64,000 bases of DNA from Meandrina meandrites (GCA_963693305.1 OY855910.1:18330362-18394361), one strand, 5' to 3'. Numbered from the stretch's first letter, positions 36,161-49,213 are shown. Translations and numbers: made by a program. Notes: generated from the sequence alone by a model not told the origin.

Positions 36161-36244
36161 TTTTTTTTCACAGTTTTTTGAAGCGTGCGAGAGCAGTTCT
36201 ATGAGTTTAAGTTTTGACTAGGTTATAGAATATTAATATTTGCA

Positions 36245-37697
36245 CAAGGTGTGCAACTTCCACATCTTGTTCACAGAACGACATCCTTTATCAAAGACAT
36301 GACACATTTCCTCATTAATCTTGACCCGCTTGGACAGTTACCTAGTAACACCATACTTTTCACACTCGATGTTGACGCTTGTCAGCACTTCCTCGACACC
36401 CGCGACCGCTCTACGTCCACCATACGCACAGAGGCCCTTTGCGACCTCCTCAGAATGATTCTCAACATGAACATTTTCGATGTCAACAACAACTATTACA
36501 TCCAAAAGCACGGCACAGCCATGGGAACACGCATGGCTCCATCGTGCGCAAATCTATTCCTCGCTAAATTCGAGACAGACGCACTCCTGCATGCGCCACA
36601 CCAGCCACTTACGTGGTGGCGTTTCATTGCAGACATTTTCATGATATGGACCCACACAGAAAACGGCCTACTTAACTTCATCTCTTACCTCAACAACCTT
36701 CATCCCACTATCAAATTCACTTTGTCACATTCATCTACATCTATCTCTTTTCTTGACGTACAGGTCTCTTTCAACCGGTTTGGTATAGTTGAGACAGATC
36801 TCTATACTAAACCTACAGACAAACATCAGTACCTCCATGTCACCCCTTACGCACCAAACGAGCCATTCCATTCAGCCTCGCCCTTAGACTACGACACATA
36901 TGCTTTTCTGACGAGACTTTTACATTACAAACTAATGAACTTATCCAATACCTTTATGACTACTAAAATCGCTCATTCCTCAAACACGAGATCCAGCGCG
37001 TTCATGCTATTACACGCAACGCAACACTCAAACCCAGTCAGGCCACATCCAACCAAGCCAGTCGCATTCCTCTTGTCAACACATACAACCCTTCCCGTAT
37101 CTTCTATCATACAAAAACACTTTAGTATTCTATCTTCTTCACCACGTTGCACCAACGCATTTACATTTGTACCTCTTGTTGCTTTTGGACGCACTGACAA
37201 CCTTTGTGACATTTGAGTTAAATTGAAATTACGGACTGTCACACAAACTAACCTCTCCAAGGGATCCTTTAGATGCGGAAACAACTGCATTACTTGCCAC
37301 TACAACACCGACGGGCGCACTTACTACACTTTTTCTCGCCACTGGGGAAACTATACTTATCCCTGATCAGATAGACTGTAACTCCAAAAACCTCATCTAC
37401 ATAGTACGCTGTCAACATTGCAATAAACAATACATAGGCGAGACTAAAAGACGACTCAAAGACCGTTTTAATGAACACCGACGACCAGTAGACAGACCCA
37501 TCCCCACCTCCAGGCCTACTGCAATTTCAGACCATTTTCTTTCCGACAATCATACACCTAGCGACATAGAACTTATCCCACTAAAAATCGTGCATTTCAT
37601 CTCGTGACGGTATACGTAAAGCTAGGGAAGCGTATCTTATCGAAAGGGGTGTAACCCTTGAAGCCAAGGGTATAAACAAATGGGGAAAAATGTAATA
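36245..37697 (+). pseudogene. Penelope-like element: RT + GIY-YIG
   Basis: This is a 5'-truncated Penelope-like retroelement, with reverse transcriptase and a C-terminal GIY-YIG endonuclease. RT signs in frame from 36251: SFIKDMTHFL, FTLDV, KHGTAMGTRMAPSCANLFLA, and ISFLDVQV before TDLYTKPTDKHQYLH. The catalytic motif reads RFIADIFMIW where the family has DD, so the first Asp is lost. After a stop at 37214 the nuclease is in another frame: NLIYIVRCQHCNKQYIGET and KDRFNEHRR, then AREAYLIERGVTL ending at about 37697. A 3' part with cctgaagaagtcaggcc, typical of these elements, reaches about 37935. Confidence 0.85.
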
Positions 37698-38215
37698 TGC
37701 TATACAATGTGCTTTATCTATTACCGTTTGTAGGTGCACCGTGTCTTGTTTATTAGGACTCGTTTGTTTATCCGTTGGTTTTGTTTCAATGGTTATTTTT
37801 TGAATTGTTATCTTATTATTTTTTGTCTTTGTTGTTTAAATTGTAACGTTTTTCTTCAGTTGCTCATTCCCTGAAGAAGTCAGGCCATGCCTAACGAAAT
37901 ATTGGAAATACAATAGTTTAGTCCAACCGTGCGGTCAGCTTTTCTGTTTTTCAGTTACTTGTATCCCTACATTTAGCTGATCAGATCCAACAGGATCCGG
38001 TTCCTTTGTTTTGTCCGTTGGCCCTTGCTTAAGTTTAAACTTCCACAAGAATTGGATACCACCTCTTTCCCCTACTCGCTTCAGTAAGAGCTCCCGGTCC
38101 TTGAAAGAACAGTCTTTGAACTATAATCTGGTACCAGTAGCTGGGACAATTTATGCAATTTACATTCCAGAAGCATCATTCAAATCGTAAAAAAACTGCA
38201 TAAAAACCAACTTAA
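37698..38215. other. PLE 3' region and flank
   Basis: The segment 37698-37935 is the probable 3' untranslated part of the Penelope-like element. The segment 37936-38215, read on the minus strand, is the likely continuation of repeat copy 2 beyond the TTAA insertion. No gene. Confidence 0.45.
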
Positions 38216-38466
38216 GGTACCCGCCCAGACAAATATTCATGTTTTCAGAAATAAACGAATTTTAGCCTATTTACAGTTTATATCGCCTAATATTTGAAAA
38301 AGTATTTTTTATGCCAGCATGATGTAACCTAGCCTTTGTAATACGTGTCAAAGTTTTGCATTTTCACCGGTTTCACTGACCGAGAAAGGATCTGGGTCGG
38401 TTACTAGGAAGAAGGTTGAGCAGGCGAAATTTTGTGGCAGCGGTCTCTGGCGCGGGGCGTAACAAA

Positions 38467-39786
38467 ATGGCGGCAGTTTGCGATGAAATCTTACGAGAGG
38501 CGGCCTTTCAGGCTTTGGAGGCCGAATTTACAAGAAATGGGTAAGTTTTTTGTGTAATTGTATCTCTTATGTCTTATTATAGCATTCACCTATTCGATAT
38601 TCTTGTATTGTTCACAGATTTAATGCGCCTCAAGGGCTTCTGTCTCTTTTGAGCCGGTTTTGCCTTCGACCAAGCGAGAGCCCTGAGGAAGGACGAGCAA
38701 GGCTCTACAAACGGCTGTGGGCCCTTCTTTGGGTAAGATTATACATTTTCTAGTACAAAATACTTCTGCTTCGTGGCATCTTTGTAAGCGTACGACAAAC
38801 TGGCTTATCTTTATTCTTTGACATTGTTATATTGCCCACCTGCTAATCAACTATGGTGTCGAATTTTGGAAACCTCGGTGCGGCAAGAGTGATACGGCTA
38901 AATAATGATAATAAAACAAGACAAATCGCTGGTTTCTTTCTGAAAGGGTTCAAACTTATGCTATAGTTTTATTGTTGAAAATCTCCATTGTTGTGGAAAC
39001 CAAGAAAATGTTACTGTCGTTGTATGTTGTATATCTTAGTTCAATGTAGGCATTGAATACTTTTGTATTCCAAGTTGAGGTCTTTGTACTGCTGAGAAAT
39101 CATGCAATTTATCTTAGCCATGATCTGCTAGGTTTTTGTGTGTATTATCTCTAGTTTATGAGCAATGAAGTTCCAGAAATGGTTACAATAAAAGAGCTAC
39201 TAACATTGTTTTTTTTTTTGGGGGGGGGGGGGGGTGGGGGGAATGAGAGGTCTCGTTCATGGTAGGGTTCACAATTTAAAACACTTTGTTTTGTAATCCA
39301 GTTTGGAAGCAACAAGACATTGGGGGCACACTTGGGGAAGCCCACATATGTTTGGCCGTATGCCCTAAAGAGGGCAGTGAGGGAGGCCATCCCTGGTGAT
39401 TATGTGGATAGGCCAGATCCAACCCATGAAAGGGTAAGTTCAAAATTCCTGAATTTTCTGTGGTGTTCTGGAGATAAAAAAAAATTCACATAAATAATGG
39501 TTTTGAAGATAGAATAAAGTTTATAGTTATTTTTTCATTGTCACCACAAGAGAAAGAAAAGGATATATTTCTGCGAAGAAACTAACTGTGGTCCAAAAAT
39601 CAGCTGTCTTGAATCCTTTTCCCATGTGTACTGTTATTCAATTTCAGCGTCTTGTATATCACTTCCTATTAATAACTCCCTCTATCTGCAAGGTTTACTG
39701 TATAATCACATATTTCATTTAATTGTCAGGTCTATATGGTCACAATTGCCGACCTTGCTGCTGCGAAATGGCCAACAGCAAAGTGA
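38467..39786 (+). CDS. Four-exon gene for a 125-residue protein
   Basis: No single ORF reveals this gene. Exons: 38467-38540, 38618-38732, 39302-39433, 39730-39786. All donors fit GTAAG (GTAAGT, GTAAGA, GTAAGT) and acceptors are TTCACAG, AATCCAG, TTGTCAG. The joined length is 378 nt with no internal stop. The product begins MAAVCDEILREAAFQALEAE, continues with LLSLLSRFCLRPSESPEEGR and YKRLWALLW, then GAHLGKPTYVWPYALKRAV and ends AAAKWPTAK. The start lies in AAAATGGCGGC, 250 bp inside the left terminus. The body looks helical; I recognise no domain. Its place in the element suggests an accessory protein of the transposase, perhaps DNA-binding or a nuclear-import partner, which is inference only. 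An AATAAA lies at about 39908. Confidence 0.75.
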
Positions 39787-41007
39787 AAGTGGATCAATAT
39801 TTTGAATAGATGGAATAATAGACATAATAATTAGAATTGTAAATCTTATGACCAGCCAAGAGATCCTTGATTAATTTATTGTTTCGTTATTTACATGGAG
39901 AAATTAAAATAAATAGATAACAGTTTTTATACAAAATACTTTTGTACGATAGCATAGAGAACATTGTGAAATCAGATCATTATAAAAAAATATAGATTTC
40001 CAAAGATATTTTTAATACTTGAATAAATAGCCAACAGAACTACAGTAAATAATTGCAAAACCAGAATATTTAAATTAACAAAAGGGTCCATATAATTTGA
40101 TGTAAAAATGATATTTATTCATTGAAAAATATATACAAATATTATTATGATTATTGAAAAATATACACAGATATTTTGATGTAAAAGCGATATTTTATTT
40201 TATTGATTGAAAATGAAATTTTTTGATTGAATAACATGTACATTTATTTTCCTATGAAAAAATTATATGTATTGATTGAAAAATGTATTTAAATATTTTG
40301 ATATTAAAATGATATCAGAGAGTTCAAATAACACACAAAACAACGTAAAACATCAGCTGTTATATGCTTAGTTAGTTGTCATAAACAATGCATCAAAACC
40401 TGCCAACTTTCCCCAAGAGTTTCATCTTCAGAGTACCTGCTTTTGCCAGAAAAGTTTTATAATGTTGCCAAAGATGTCTGCAGGTCATCTCAATGTTGAC
40501 AAGGTGTTGAAATATTTCTGAACATTGCAAACTACATGTTCTAGTCTGAATTAAATTTGTAAGTCACATATGGTAAATTAGCCTGTATGTGTGAGATCAG
40601 TGATTTGATCCACAGGCATGACATGCATAACGTGTGAAAGTTGGCAGTTATATGCGTTATCATTTGTTGTCTTTCTGTACCATATTGAAGACAAATAATA
40701 GAGTGTAACACACACTATACTATTGTATAAGACTTGTTTTGATCAAAAAATGATCCAATGTAATATTGTAATCCAAATAATTGAAAAAATATTAAAGAAT
40801 ACATGCAACTTCCCTCGAACAATAACTATTGCATAACACTGCTTCTGGAATACAAAGAAAAATAATGGCAACACACACTGCCTCAGATCTATAGAGACTC
40901 AATCATAGCATTGAACACATTTCAAGCATCAACACTGCAAGGGGAGAGAAACTATAAATTGAAATATAACTTGTACAAAATCAAACTGAAATACCGGTAG
41001 TTCAATG
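39787..41007. other. AT-rich convergent spacer
   Basis: These 1.2 kb lie between the 3' ends of the two element genes. The sequence is AT-rich with repeated ttgattgaaaaat/atattttgat units at about 40110-40315. I see no gene. Confidence 0.6.
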
Positions 41008-44000
41008 TCATGAGTTTTTCGGGTTGAGAGGACATGAAGAATGTGATGTTCGCTTATGTTGCTTTGAACCACAACGACAACTCTTTCCACTGATGTGAAC
41101 AACATCCCCATTGTCTTCCTGGGTTCCTCTGGTTGCCTCCCTTGCTGCTTCGACAAGGGCTGGGTCCACAGTTTCTTCATCAACATCATCGTCATCTTGG
41201 CCATATGTATGCTGCAGTGCTTGCCTCTTTACCCATTTCTTTCTGGCTTCCTGTTCTTCTGCTCTGGCTACCTTCATCTGAATTCTGATTCCTTTCTTAT
41301 GGTCAGTCTTCCCCTTTTCAACTTCTTTCATTCGGTCAGCAACCTCCTTCTGCAGGGCCTCTATGACAGCGGGAAGTACTGGTAGGTTAAGCCGTTCATA
41401 TAAGTCTACCACCCAATGGTAACTTGGACCTCGGACATGGTAGCACCAAGACATATTCCCCTGGCATAATCCACAGTTCGTTGACGTGATATAGTGCAAC
41501 CTAGAAACAAAGAAATGAAACAATGGAGGGAGGCATTCCTATCACAGCGTGTTGTTGTACACTAAACAAATATTTCTCCACAAGATCCCATGGGTGCACA
41601 GAAAGGGTTTATACTCTTTTTCAGCAACAATTTTCTAGATTTTTACAAGCTGATTGTAGATTCCACACATATTTTAACCAATTATTCTTGTCAATTTTGT
41701 TAGAACAGAAGGGGGAAATGTTAAAGTAAAATAGTTCAATGAGAATGTTTGTCTATTAGTAAAATCCCAGTAAAATCCATTGTATGAGCTTCCCCTCCCC
41801 AACGTACAGTACAATGTAAGCCCTCCGTTTATATGCCAACACAAAACCACTAATGTGTACACCCAGGGCTTATAACTAGTATTTTTCTTACCTGCAAAGA
41901 TTTTGGTCCTTGGAGCGGTAATCAGGCAAGACAGTGAAATGGGCCTCGCAAAGGTTTGAGTGGCCCCTGCCCATAACTGAATGGATTACATTAGCAGCAT
42001 CCTTAGCGCGACGCTCACACTCAATTTGGTACGCCAACTGGTGGTACTCGCATGTCAGGGGGTTCTTGGTTTTATACGGTTTACCACTACATTGCAAATC
42101 TCCATCCTCCTCACAGTTGCCACAGGAGCAAACAACATTGGGATGAAAACCACAGGTCTCTCCATCCCCCCACTCATGAATATCTTTGCAGTGGTACTTT
42201 CCCAGAGCCCTCATTCTCCTGGCATATTCTTCAGCCTCGTTGCACTGTTGAAGACAGCAGAAGTGATTGACTCGTGCATTTGTCAAGAAATTATCTCCAA
42301 GGCATCCACACCCTGACTTGTGTCTGTCGCACTTGCATTTTGCTGTTGCTACAGATGGAAACAGTTCTTGATAGTCCCTTATCACATTAGCAGAGAATTG
42401 CTTCTTTTTGGCTGCCTCCTTCAGGTTGTTATGATGCGCACGCCCCACATGGCCACCACACTTATAAACTCTTGCCTCTGGATACTGCGCCAACACTGAT
42501 TTCGATGCGCTTGAATCCCCGTCTTGCCATACAACCTCCACCTTACAACCCTCTTCCCTAGCCTCCTTGTAACATTCACCCGCAAGAAATCCTTCCATTG
42601 ACTTTGCCGTTCCCTCAAACAGTTCCTCATCCACAACATCATCTTTTCCACGCATGCACTTATGCCCATACCATAACAAGCCTCCCGTCAAGTAATTTTT
42701 GATAATGAAGGACCCATTTTTACTAAAATGCCCCCGAGTGTGCCACACACCATCTGACGTCACCACTGCCCTCTCCCAACTTCCTAATTCCTCACCATCC
42801 AATTGCCTCATCCTCTCTTTTTCCTCCTCGCACATTTCATTGAGAATGTCAGTGATATGTGGGTACACAAGTTTAATAACTTCATAGTATGGGTTTTTGG
42901 ATATGCAGGAAATTCCAAGGCACTGTCTAAGAGTTCTTGAAAACTTGGCATATCCATGCCCAGTAACAAAAAATGCCACTGCTAGTGCAAGGCCCACCAC
43001 TGTCCGCTTGGACCCCTCTACAAGGGCCGAGCCTCTGAAATTCACAATCCTTTCACGGCAACCATTGCAACTGAATATCACATTTAATGTCCCACCAGTA
43101 CCATTAGGCTCCACTTTCGTTGGCACCAGAACACCTGTTGTTACAAAGATTATTCTTTAGCTTACATCAAGGCATGACCAGCAAATTCAAATGAACTTTT
43201 GATGAACTAAGGAAAAACCATAAGCCCTGTTATTTAGAAAGTCTACTCGGAAAGGTTTTAGTTGTGTTACACTTATCTGATGGAATCAATCAAAATAAAC
43301 ATGTGAATTACCCAGGAGTAGGCCATTCAGTTGAATAAAAAATAACAGTTTTTAACCAAAAGAGACACGTTGCTTGATTTAAAGGTCAAATGTAACGAAA
43401 TTGGGAAATTTTTCTTTTGTCCAAAAACCTGTCCTAAATGGTAACACTAATCATAACCAACTCTCAGAATTGGTTTTTGTGCGAATTGTGGCGCACAGGA
43501 GATGAAAATCCGACGATTTCCGACGGCTTTACGAAAACGAACCAGAAATAGCCGCGCTTGGAATGGTAACGAATAAAGGTATTTGTGACGTCACGTGTGG
43601 TGAGCTTGTTTTCACGTTTCCTTGAACCCCATTACATTAATTCATTTGCAAATCCTTCAGAATCCTCGGGTTTCTTCGATGGATTTCCAGAGTTTATGGA
43701 CTAGCCGTTGGTTGAAACCGATGAAGACCTTCATTCGAGCTTTCAAAATGTCCAAATACAGCCATATCTGTTCGAATCACAGATATCGGGAAATGTATAT
43801 AAATCAATTTTTCGGGTGAATCCGACTCAGCGAGTGAACAAGATGGCGGTTATGATATCAAGAATGAAGAAATTGGCCAGGTAGATTGGTGAGCCTAATA
43901 AATACAATAACAACTGCTGTTAAGTCTATGTCTTGCTTTTATGCTTCTATGCAATTACTTATTCGTCAGTAAAATATGTTATGGATGTGTGTAATTGCGT

Positions 44001-46965
44001 TTCTGGAAATCATGGCCAACCGGACAGCTGTCATGTCATGATATTTTTACTGAAAGCCATGCAGTTTGCTCGCTAGATTAACACAGCTTGAAATATCTGA
44101 AAAACATCTGCTTTAAGCATCGGAGTTCTGCTTGGTGTTGTGTGTTCTTTATACATCATCCATGTAAACTGGCTTTTATATTATATACTAGATGAGTTTT
44201 AAAATTACTTCTTCAATAAAGTGGGGAACGATCTGATGCATGTTGTGTATTTGATCCTCTGTAACTGTAACTGCTTTTTTTATCCTTTACAAAGATTATG
44301 TTTTAGCACTATTTAATTTCCTAAATATATATTGTTAAAATATCTAAATTGTTTTAATGGGATGGGATGGAGTTTTAGGATGAAGTTTAAATCATGATCT
44401 GCAAAATATGTATGTTCCTATGGTGCTGACACAGGACACATCACAGCAGCATGTAGCAGGGATAAATTCACAATGTACACACTTGATTTGTACCACGAAG
44501 TCCCTGCTCCCTGCTGCGCATATCCTTGTATGTATATCTGTTTTTGTCCATGCTGCATGTTGCTGTGAGATGTTGATCCTGCAATTTGACCCTTTGTGTC
44601 AGTCAGTTCCTTTGCTTTATGCATTTAGTAGTATTTGTTACATCGTACATTTGTCATAGCTTGTCTCAGCCTGCTAAGAGGGCAAGTTAAAAACATGGCA
44701 TCCATGACAGGTTTCGTTGTGCTTTGGTTGTTCCACAACAGTATAATTTCTTTCCTTTTGGTTATGGGTGTAAGGGGTTGGAGGTTGTGGGGGGGGGGGG
44801 GGGGGTGGCATTGTGAACGAAATTTAATCAAGAGGTCTTTGTTATCAGGTATAAGTGGTGTGCAGTTACTTTTAGAAAGCCTGGGCATATTGATCATAAT
44901 ATTGATTTTGAGGTCAAATCCGTTTAAACACTGCATGATAAGGGATGCTTTACCCAGGACAGGAGAGGGAGAACTCTCAAGAATTTGGCTGGAAGTATGC
45001 TTCAAGACCTTTCAAACCTGTACCCTATTTCAGACTAAACAAAGTATTTCCCCGCCATATTTCAGACCTAGCACAGACAATGATCGAATAGTATCTGAGG
45101 ATGCATTTTCCATTTTCTACCTTAAACCAGACCAGATCTTGCTTGTCAAGGGATGAAATACAAATAGAGGTTTCTTCTAAAAGTATTCCCAATTCTAGGC
45201 CAAAGCTCACAAAAAATGGTCAATATTTTTAATATTTCAGAATTGCTCAAACACACCCATATAGCTTATTAAGGATGTACCCTCAAAGCTGTCAATGAGG
45301 AATTTTTAATAGATCAATAGCTGTGGGGCTGACAAAATTATGAAGAGTAGTAGTTACAGTAATACTATTTATTATAATGTCATGATACATGTACTGGAGT
45401 GGTTGCTGATTCTCCTGAGTCAGTGGGTCTTGATAAAAGTACTCAACAACAAAAAAGTGAGCTAGTCTAGCCAGGTTTTTGCCTTTGATTTCTCCTAAAT
45501 AAATACCAGGAATTAAAACTGAATTACCATTCAGTTTTACAAACCAGTTTAAAGGCCAGATTAGGCCTGATTTGCAGCTGATAATGAGTGCGAGGAAGTA
45601 CACCAATTAAAGAATTTGCAATGTAACAGATGGTGTAAAATGTCAGGCCTGTAGGGCCCACGAGCCTTGGAAGTTTGCTTATTGTGAAAAAACAATTATC
45701 AAAATAGATATATAAAGGGAAATGCCATTTCTGTGCTTCTACTATTTGCATTCAATATGGTCGTGGGGGTTGAAGGTCCACCATTTGTAGATTCGTGTGG
45801 TATATTTTGGACCAAATTATGTGATTCTAGGTTAATTTCAATGATACATTCTACTTAATGTCCTTCACTTTTACCTGCCTTGTTTCCAAAGAAACTGTCT
45901 TCAAAATGTACAAAATGCTAAGATAACCTATGCTTTCAAAATTTCCTAGGGGAGGACACCGCCACACCCCCCTAAGTTCTCGTGCCTGCGGCACTCAGAA
46001 TTACCGTAAAAACTCGTGTATAAGCCGCACTCGTAGATAAGCCGCACCCCAAAATTTCAAGCACGATTTTGAGAAAAAAATAAAAACTGGTGGAAAAATT
46101 CTCAGTTGATTGTGAAAAATGCTAGATTATGTGGAAATTTCAACAATCAATAAAGCTAAAGTTGATTCCTTGAGCCTTTCCAATGTGCAGGATGTACCAT
46201 AAAACACATAAACGGAAAACACTTCAGTCTTACCCAGAATTTTAGAACTGTATAGAATAAACATCATTTCTGCCAACTTTGACATTTTTTTTATCTTTTT
46301 CTGCCATTCGTTGCCAGGTATTTCTTCATTCATCAAAGTTTTAATTTTACATCAAATTTTGCGTGAAGAACGGACATTTTGTACTCGTTGTGTTCGTGAA
46401 AACGTTCGTAGCTTAGTAGCCAGGCACTCGTTCGGACACTGGAACTAGTATCCAGGCCCATCGCCAAAAGACACGTGCAACGCCTGGAGGTTGAAAATTC
46501 TTCACGGACGAAAACGGTGGATTTCGTCGCTGTTTTGAGGGAAAAAACTTTTTCAAAATGATCAGTCTCTTTGTTATTTTTGTTTGTGAGGATAGCAAAG
46601 AGCTGCTTTGTCGCTTATATGGAGCAATTTTTCAGTTTTATGTGCAAAAAAGCCCAGAGGATGCGGAGGATGCAGATGTGAGCGATTTATGTGGACCCGC
46701 ACGGCCGCATCTTGTCAGATGCCCTGTTTGCATGCAATGGTCTTGTAGATAAGCCGCACCCACGATTTTGAGCTAACAATTTCGGCAAAAAAGTGCGGCT
46801 TATACACGAGTTTTTACGGTAAGTGCCAGAGGCACTCATGTGCACCCTCCCTCCCCCCCCCCCATGCAAAATCCTGGCTACGGGCCTGAATATGTATGGG
46901 GCTGATTTACATTGCAAAACGAATGCTGGCCAAAAATTAAGCAGGTAAATAGATCATTTTCTTAT

Positions 46966-47001
<36 letters not shown>

Positions 47002-49213
47002 AAGTGCAGGGAATGTCATGAAAAAAGGCTTAATGTCATTTACATGTGGGGGAATTCCCTATATAAGCCTGCATTGTAAGCTAGTTTCAGTCCAATACTG
47101 AGGATACGAAAATGGTCTATTGGCCTTCAACTCCTCCACAAATGAATATTGCCAGAAAAATCGTCGCATGTACATTTGCCTTGGGCACCAACAATAGGGA
47201 CCTTCAGATTGGAGTATGAGTACGACTTTCGAATTTCAATCCAGTTATGTTCCCAAAGCCCTCACTCCTCCCTGTTGCTGACCAGTTGCGAAGAAGACTA
47301 CTGGGAAGAGATTGGAGAGAAATGTGACAATCTAATGTATAAGCACTAGGTTTGAAGTCATACTTGTACTCGCACAATGATCTGAAGGTCCCTTGTATTA
47401 AGCCATTGTATTAAGCCATCTATTATCCCTTGTATTAAGCCATCTGTTATTGTATTTTGCATTCATAATAAATTTCAAATAGCAAACAATTTAAGTCTCC
47501 CTCGAGATCAAGAAGCAGTTTTATTAAATGTTTTATTGTTCTGTACATTAAAACCATTATTATTATTATTCAGTATCTACACTATTTAGATTTTTTAGAC
47601 GATCAACATAATATAGATAAGAAGAATGTAGAAGCATCCGACCAGTCACAACACATAGTGCATGCTACAAGTATTAAAATTAAATTTCTGTAAATTTATT
47701 CAATATTTCCTTGCTGTACTTCATATATTATACAGGCCTCGTGATTCACAGTTTAAGTTATAATTTTGGTAGAAGTTTATGAAGTGACTAGGGTTATATT
47801 ATTAATTAAGAAAGTAGTCTGTGCATCTGTACGGTTGAATCTGATATAAGTCCGAGGCAATACACCTGTCTACAGCGTTTATTTCATAAGCGACTTTACC
47901 TCTAGCTCCAGTGTAGCTTTCTCCCAAAGGATTTCACATTAGTGCCTTGCCAAACGGCTTTCTTTCCAAGTTGGCAATAGTTGGTGCAGCGCCAGGTCTC
48001 ATTCGAAGTTTTTGGAACGCAAACTCGGACAACAGTGCAGAATTCTGCTCGAAGCTTTCAGAGAAAAATATGGCGGATGATAACGACATGAAGTTGGCGT
48101 AAAATCCCCGGTAAAATCCTCTCCTTTTAACTTTCTAAACCATCCTTACATCGCTCCTCGTCTTTTAGAGGACATTTCGAATGTTACAATGGCTTAATCG
48201 GGATTTTAAATATTGAAACAACCCAATAGAAAATCAAAACAACAACACTTGGTTGACCTTGGTTATGCTTTCGTTCTTATTGCGCGAGGAAGCTCACCAC
48301 ATATGACGTCACAAGATCCATTTACGACAATTTTCCGAAGTTTTGCCGAACCATTCCGTTTGTGAAGCGAAGAAAAAGAGCTGTTTTCAACGTCGAAAAT
48401 CTCGGCGACGTTTTAACCAAATCGTTTAAAACTTCGGATTATGATTATTCTAGGTATTTTCTTTCATTTTAATTTAAAGTGGGTCTAAAATAAAATTTGG
48501 CCAAATTTCATTGCATTTGACCTTTAAAGGAAAGCATATATATCTCGCAGGAACTCCATGGCGATTGCTCATTTATTGCCGGTAATGTTTTTCACAATAA
48601 GGTGTGACAATTTTAGTCTTTTAGTATAATAACCTGTAAAGCTTTGCTTCCAACAATTCCACTCACAAACCGAAATAAAAACTGTTAAATGCAATAAATT
48701 GAATAAAATTTACTCACCGCTGCATTCAGGGGTTGAACACTTAGATGAGGCATTTATTTGTTTGACCATATCCATCAGCTGTGTTGACACACACACAAAT
48801 AATCTCCTCTCCAGCTCCACTTCCAATCCATCTAACTCAAGTTGCTTACATTTGATATCTTCCTCGGAACTCAGATAGTATTCAGAGTCATCGCCGTCTG
48901 TGTTGCCCTCCATAGAACTAGCAGATTTTTCATAGAAACAATTGGTCAGGTTACGAGCAACCAATTCTTTTTCTACACTTTTTTGGCTCCAGTATTTTGT
49001 CTTCCCAGGACTAACAAAGCTGACTCTCTTCCGAGTTCCTCTTTCGCGATCGCCACTCTTGTACGGTTCTTCCGTCCAATGTGCTGCCAGGGCAAACTTT
49101 CTGCGACTTCCAGCTCCAATTCCTCTAGACTTAGCTGATTGTTTCCCTCGCTCGGCTAGGGATTTCTTTTTCTCGCGCTTTGAAATCTTTTTCTTCTTCC
49201 TCGGAGGCACCAT
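41008..49213 (-). CDS. Kolobok-like transposase, three exons, 743 aa
   Basis: Exons on the minus strand: 49213-48718, 43134-41892, 41500-41008. Donors are GTGAGT and GTAAGA, acceptors AACAACAG and TTTCTAG; phases agree and the joined frame of 2232 nt is open. Exon 1 starts MVPPRKKKKIS, a basic nuclear-localisation-like stretch. A zinc ribbon is assembled across intron 1: CSTPEC-SG joined to VLVP and then SCNGC. The catalytic-type region has VVTSDGVWHTRGHFSKNGS and VVWQDGDSSASKSV, which fit an RNase H-like DDE nuclease (candidate Asp residues in SDGVW and QDGDS). Cys/His-rich segments follow, then RLHYITSTNCGLCQGN across intron 2, and a zinc knuckle CRCGSKQHKRTSHSSCPLN at the end. The superfamily call rests on the TTAA ends as well as these motifs. 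Confidence 0.8.
44427..44601. repeat. Palindromic MITE, 175 bp
   Basis: The ends tgacacaggacac and ccctttgtgtca are inverted, with cagcagcatgtagcagg and gctgcatgttgctgtg inside. It is related to the palindrome at 34685-34901. Confidence 0.6.
46014..46819. mobile_element. 806-bp MITE, TA duplication, copy 1
   Basis: The ends ccgtaaaaactcgtgtataa and its inverse are nearly perfect inverted repeats, and gataagccgcaccc recurs just inside both. TA flanks both ends (46012-46013 and 46820-46821). The interior shares ggtatttcttcattca and cgtagcttagtagccaggca with the element at 62773-63588, so the two are copies of one Tc1/mariner-type family. No transposase. Confidence 0.85.
46949..47120. repeat. 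Hairpin MITE, 172 bp
   Basis: The arms atagatcattttcttattca and the inverse of gaggatacgaaaatggtctat pair over about 45 bp, including cagtattggactggaactag. Confidence 0.7.
47196..47392. repeat. Inverted-repeat MITE, about 197 bp
   Basis: The arms agggaccttcagattggagt and the inverse of caatgatctgaaggtccct, with gagtatgagtacgact and agtcatacttgtactc inside. A tandem ttgtattaagccat repeat (47393-47455) follows. Confidence 0.65.

Larger units (their letters stand above)
43383..48523. mobile_element. 5.1-kb TTAA element in transposase intron 1
   Basis: The ends AGGTCAAATGTAACGAAAT (43383) and the inverse of ATTTCATTGCATTTGACCT (48523) are inverted repeats. TTAA flanks both (43379-43382 and 48524-48527). 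Arms stay similar for over 200 bp and each contains TGACGTCA and tgtggtgagctt (43586 and 48304). It has no transposase gene that I can see and holds several smaller MITEs (44427-44601, 46014-46819, 46949-47120, 47196-47392) and a G17 run at 44789-44805. It lies wholly between donor 48717 and acceptor 43135, so it lengthens the intron without touching the exons. Confidence 0.85.

Noticed and set aside
41934..42316. Plus-strand ORFs across transposase exon 2
   Set aside because: Antisense to a frame with motifs and in-phase splice sites.
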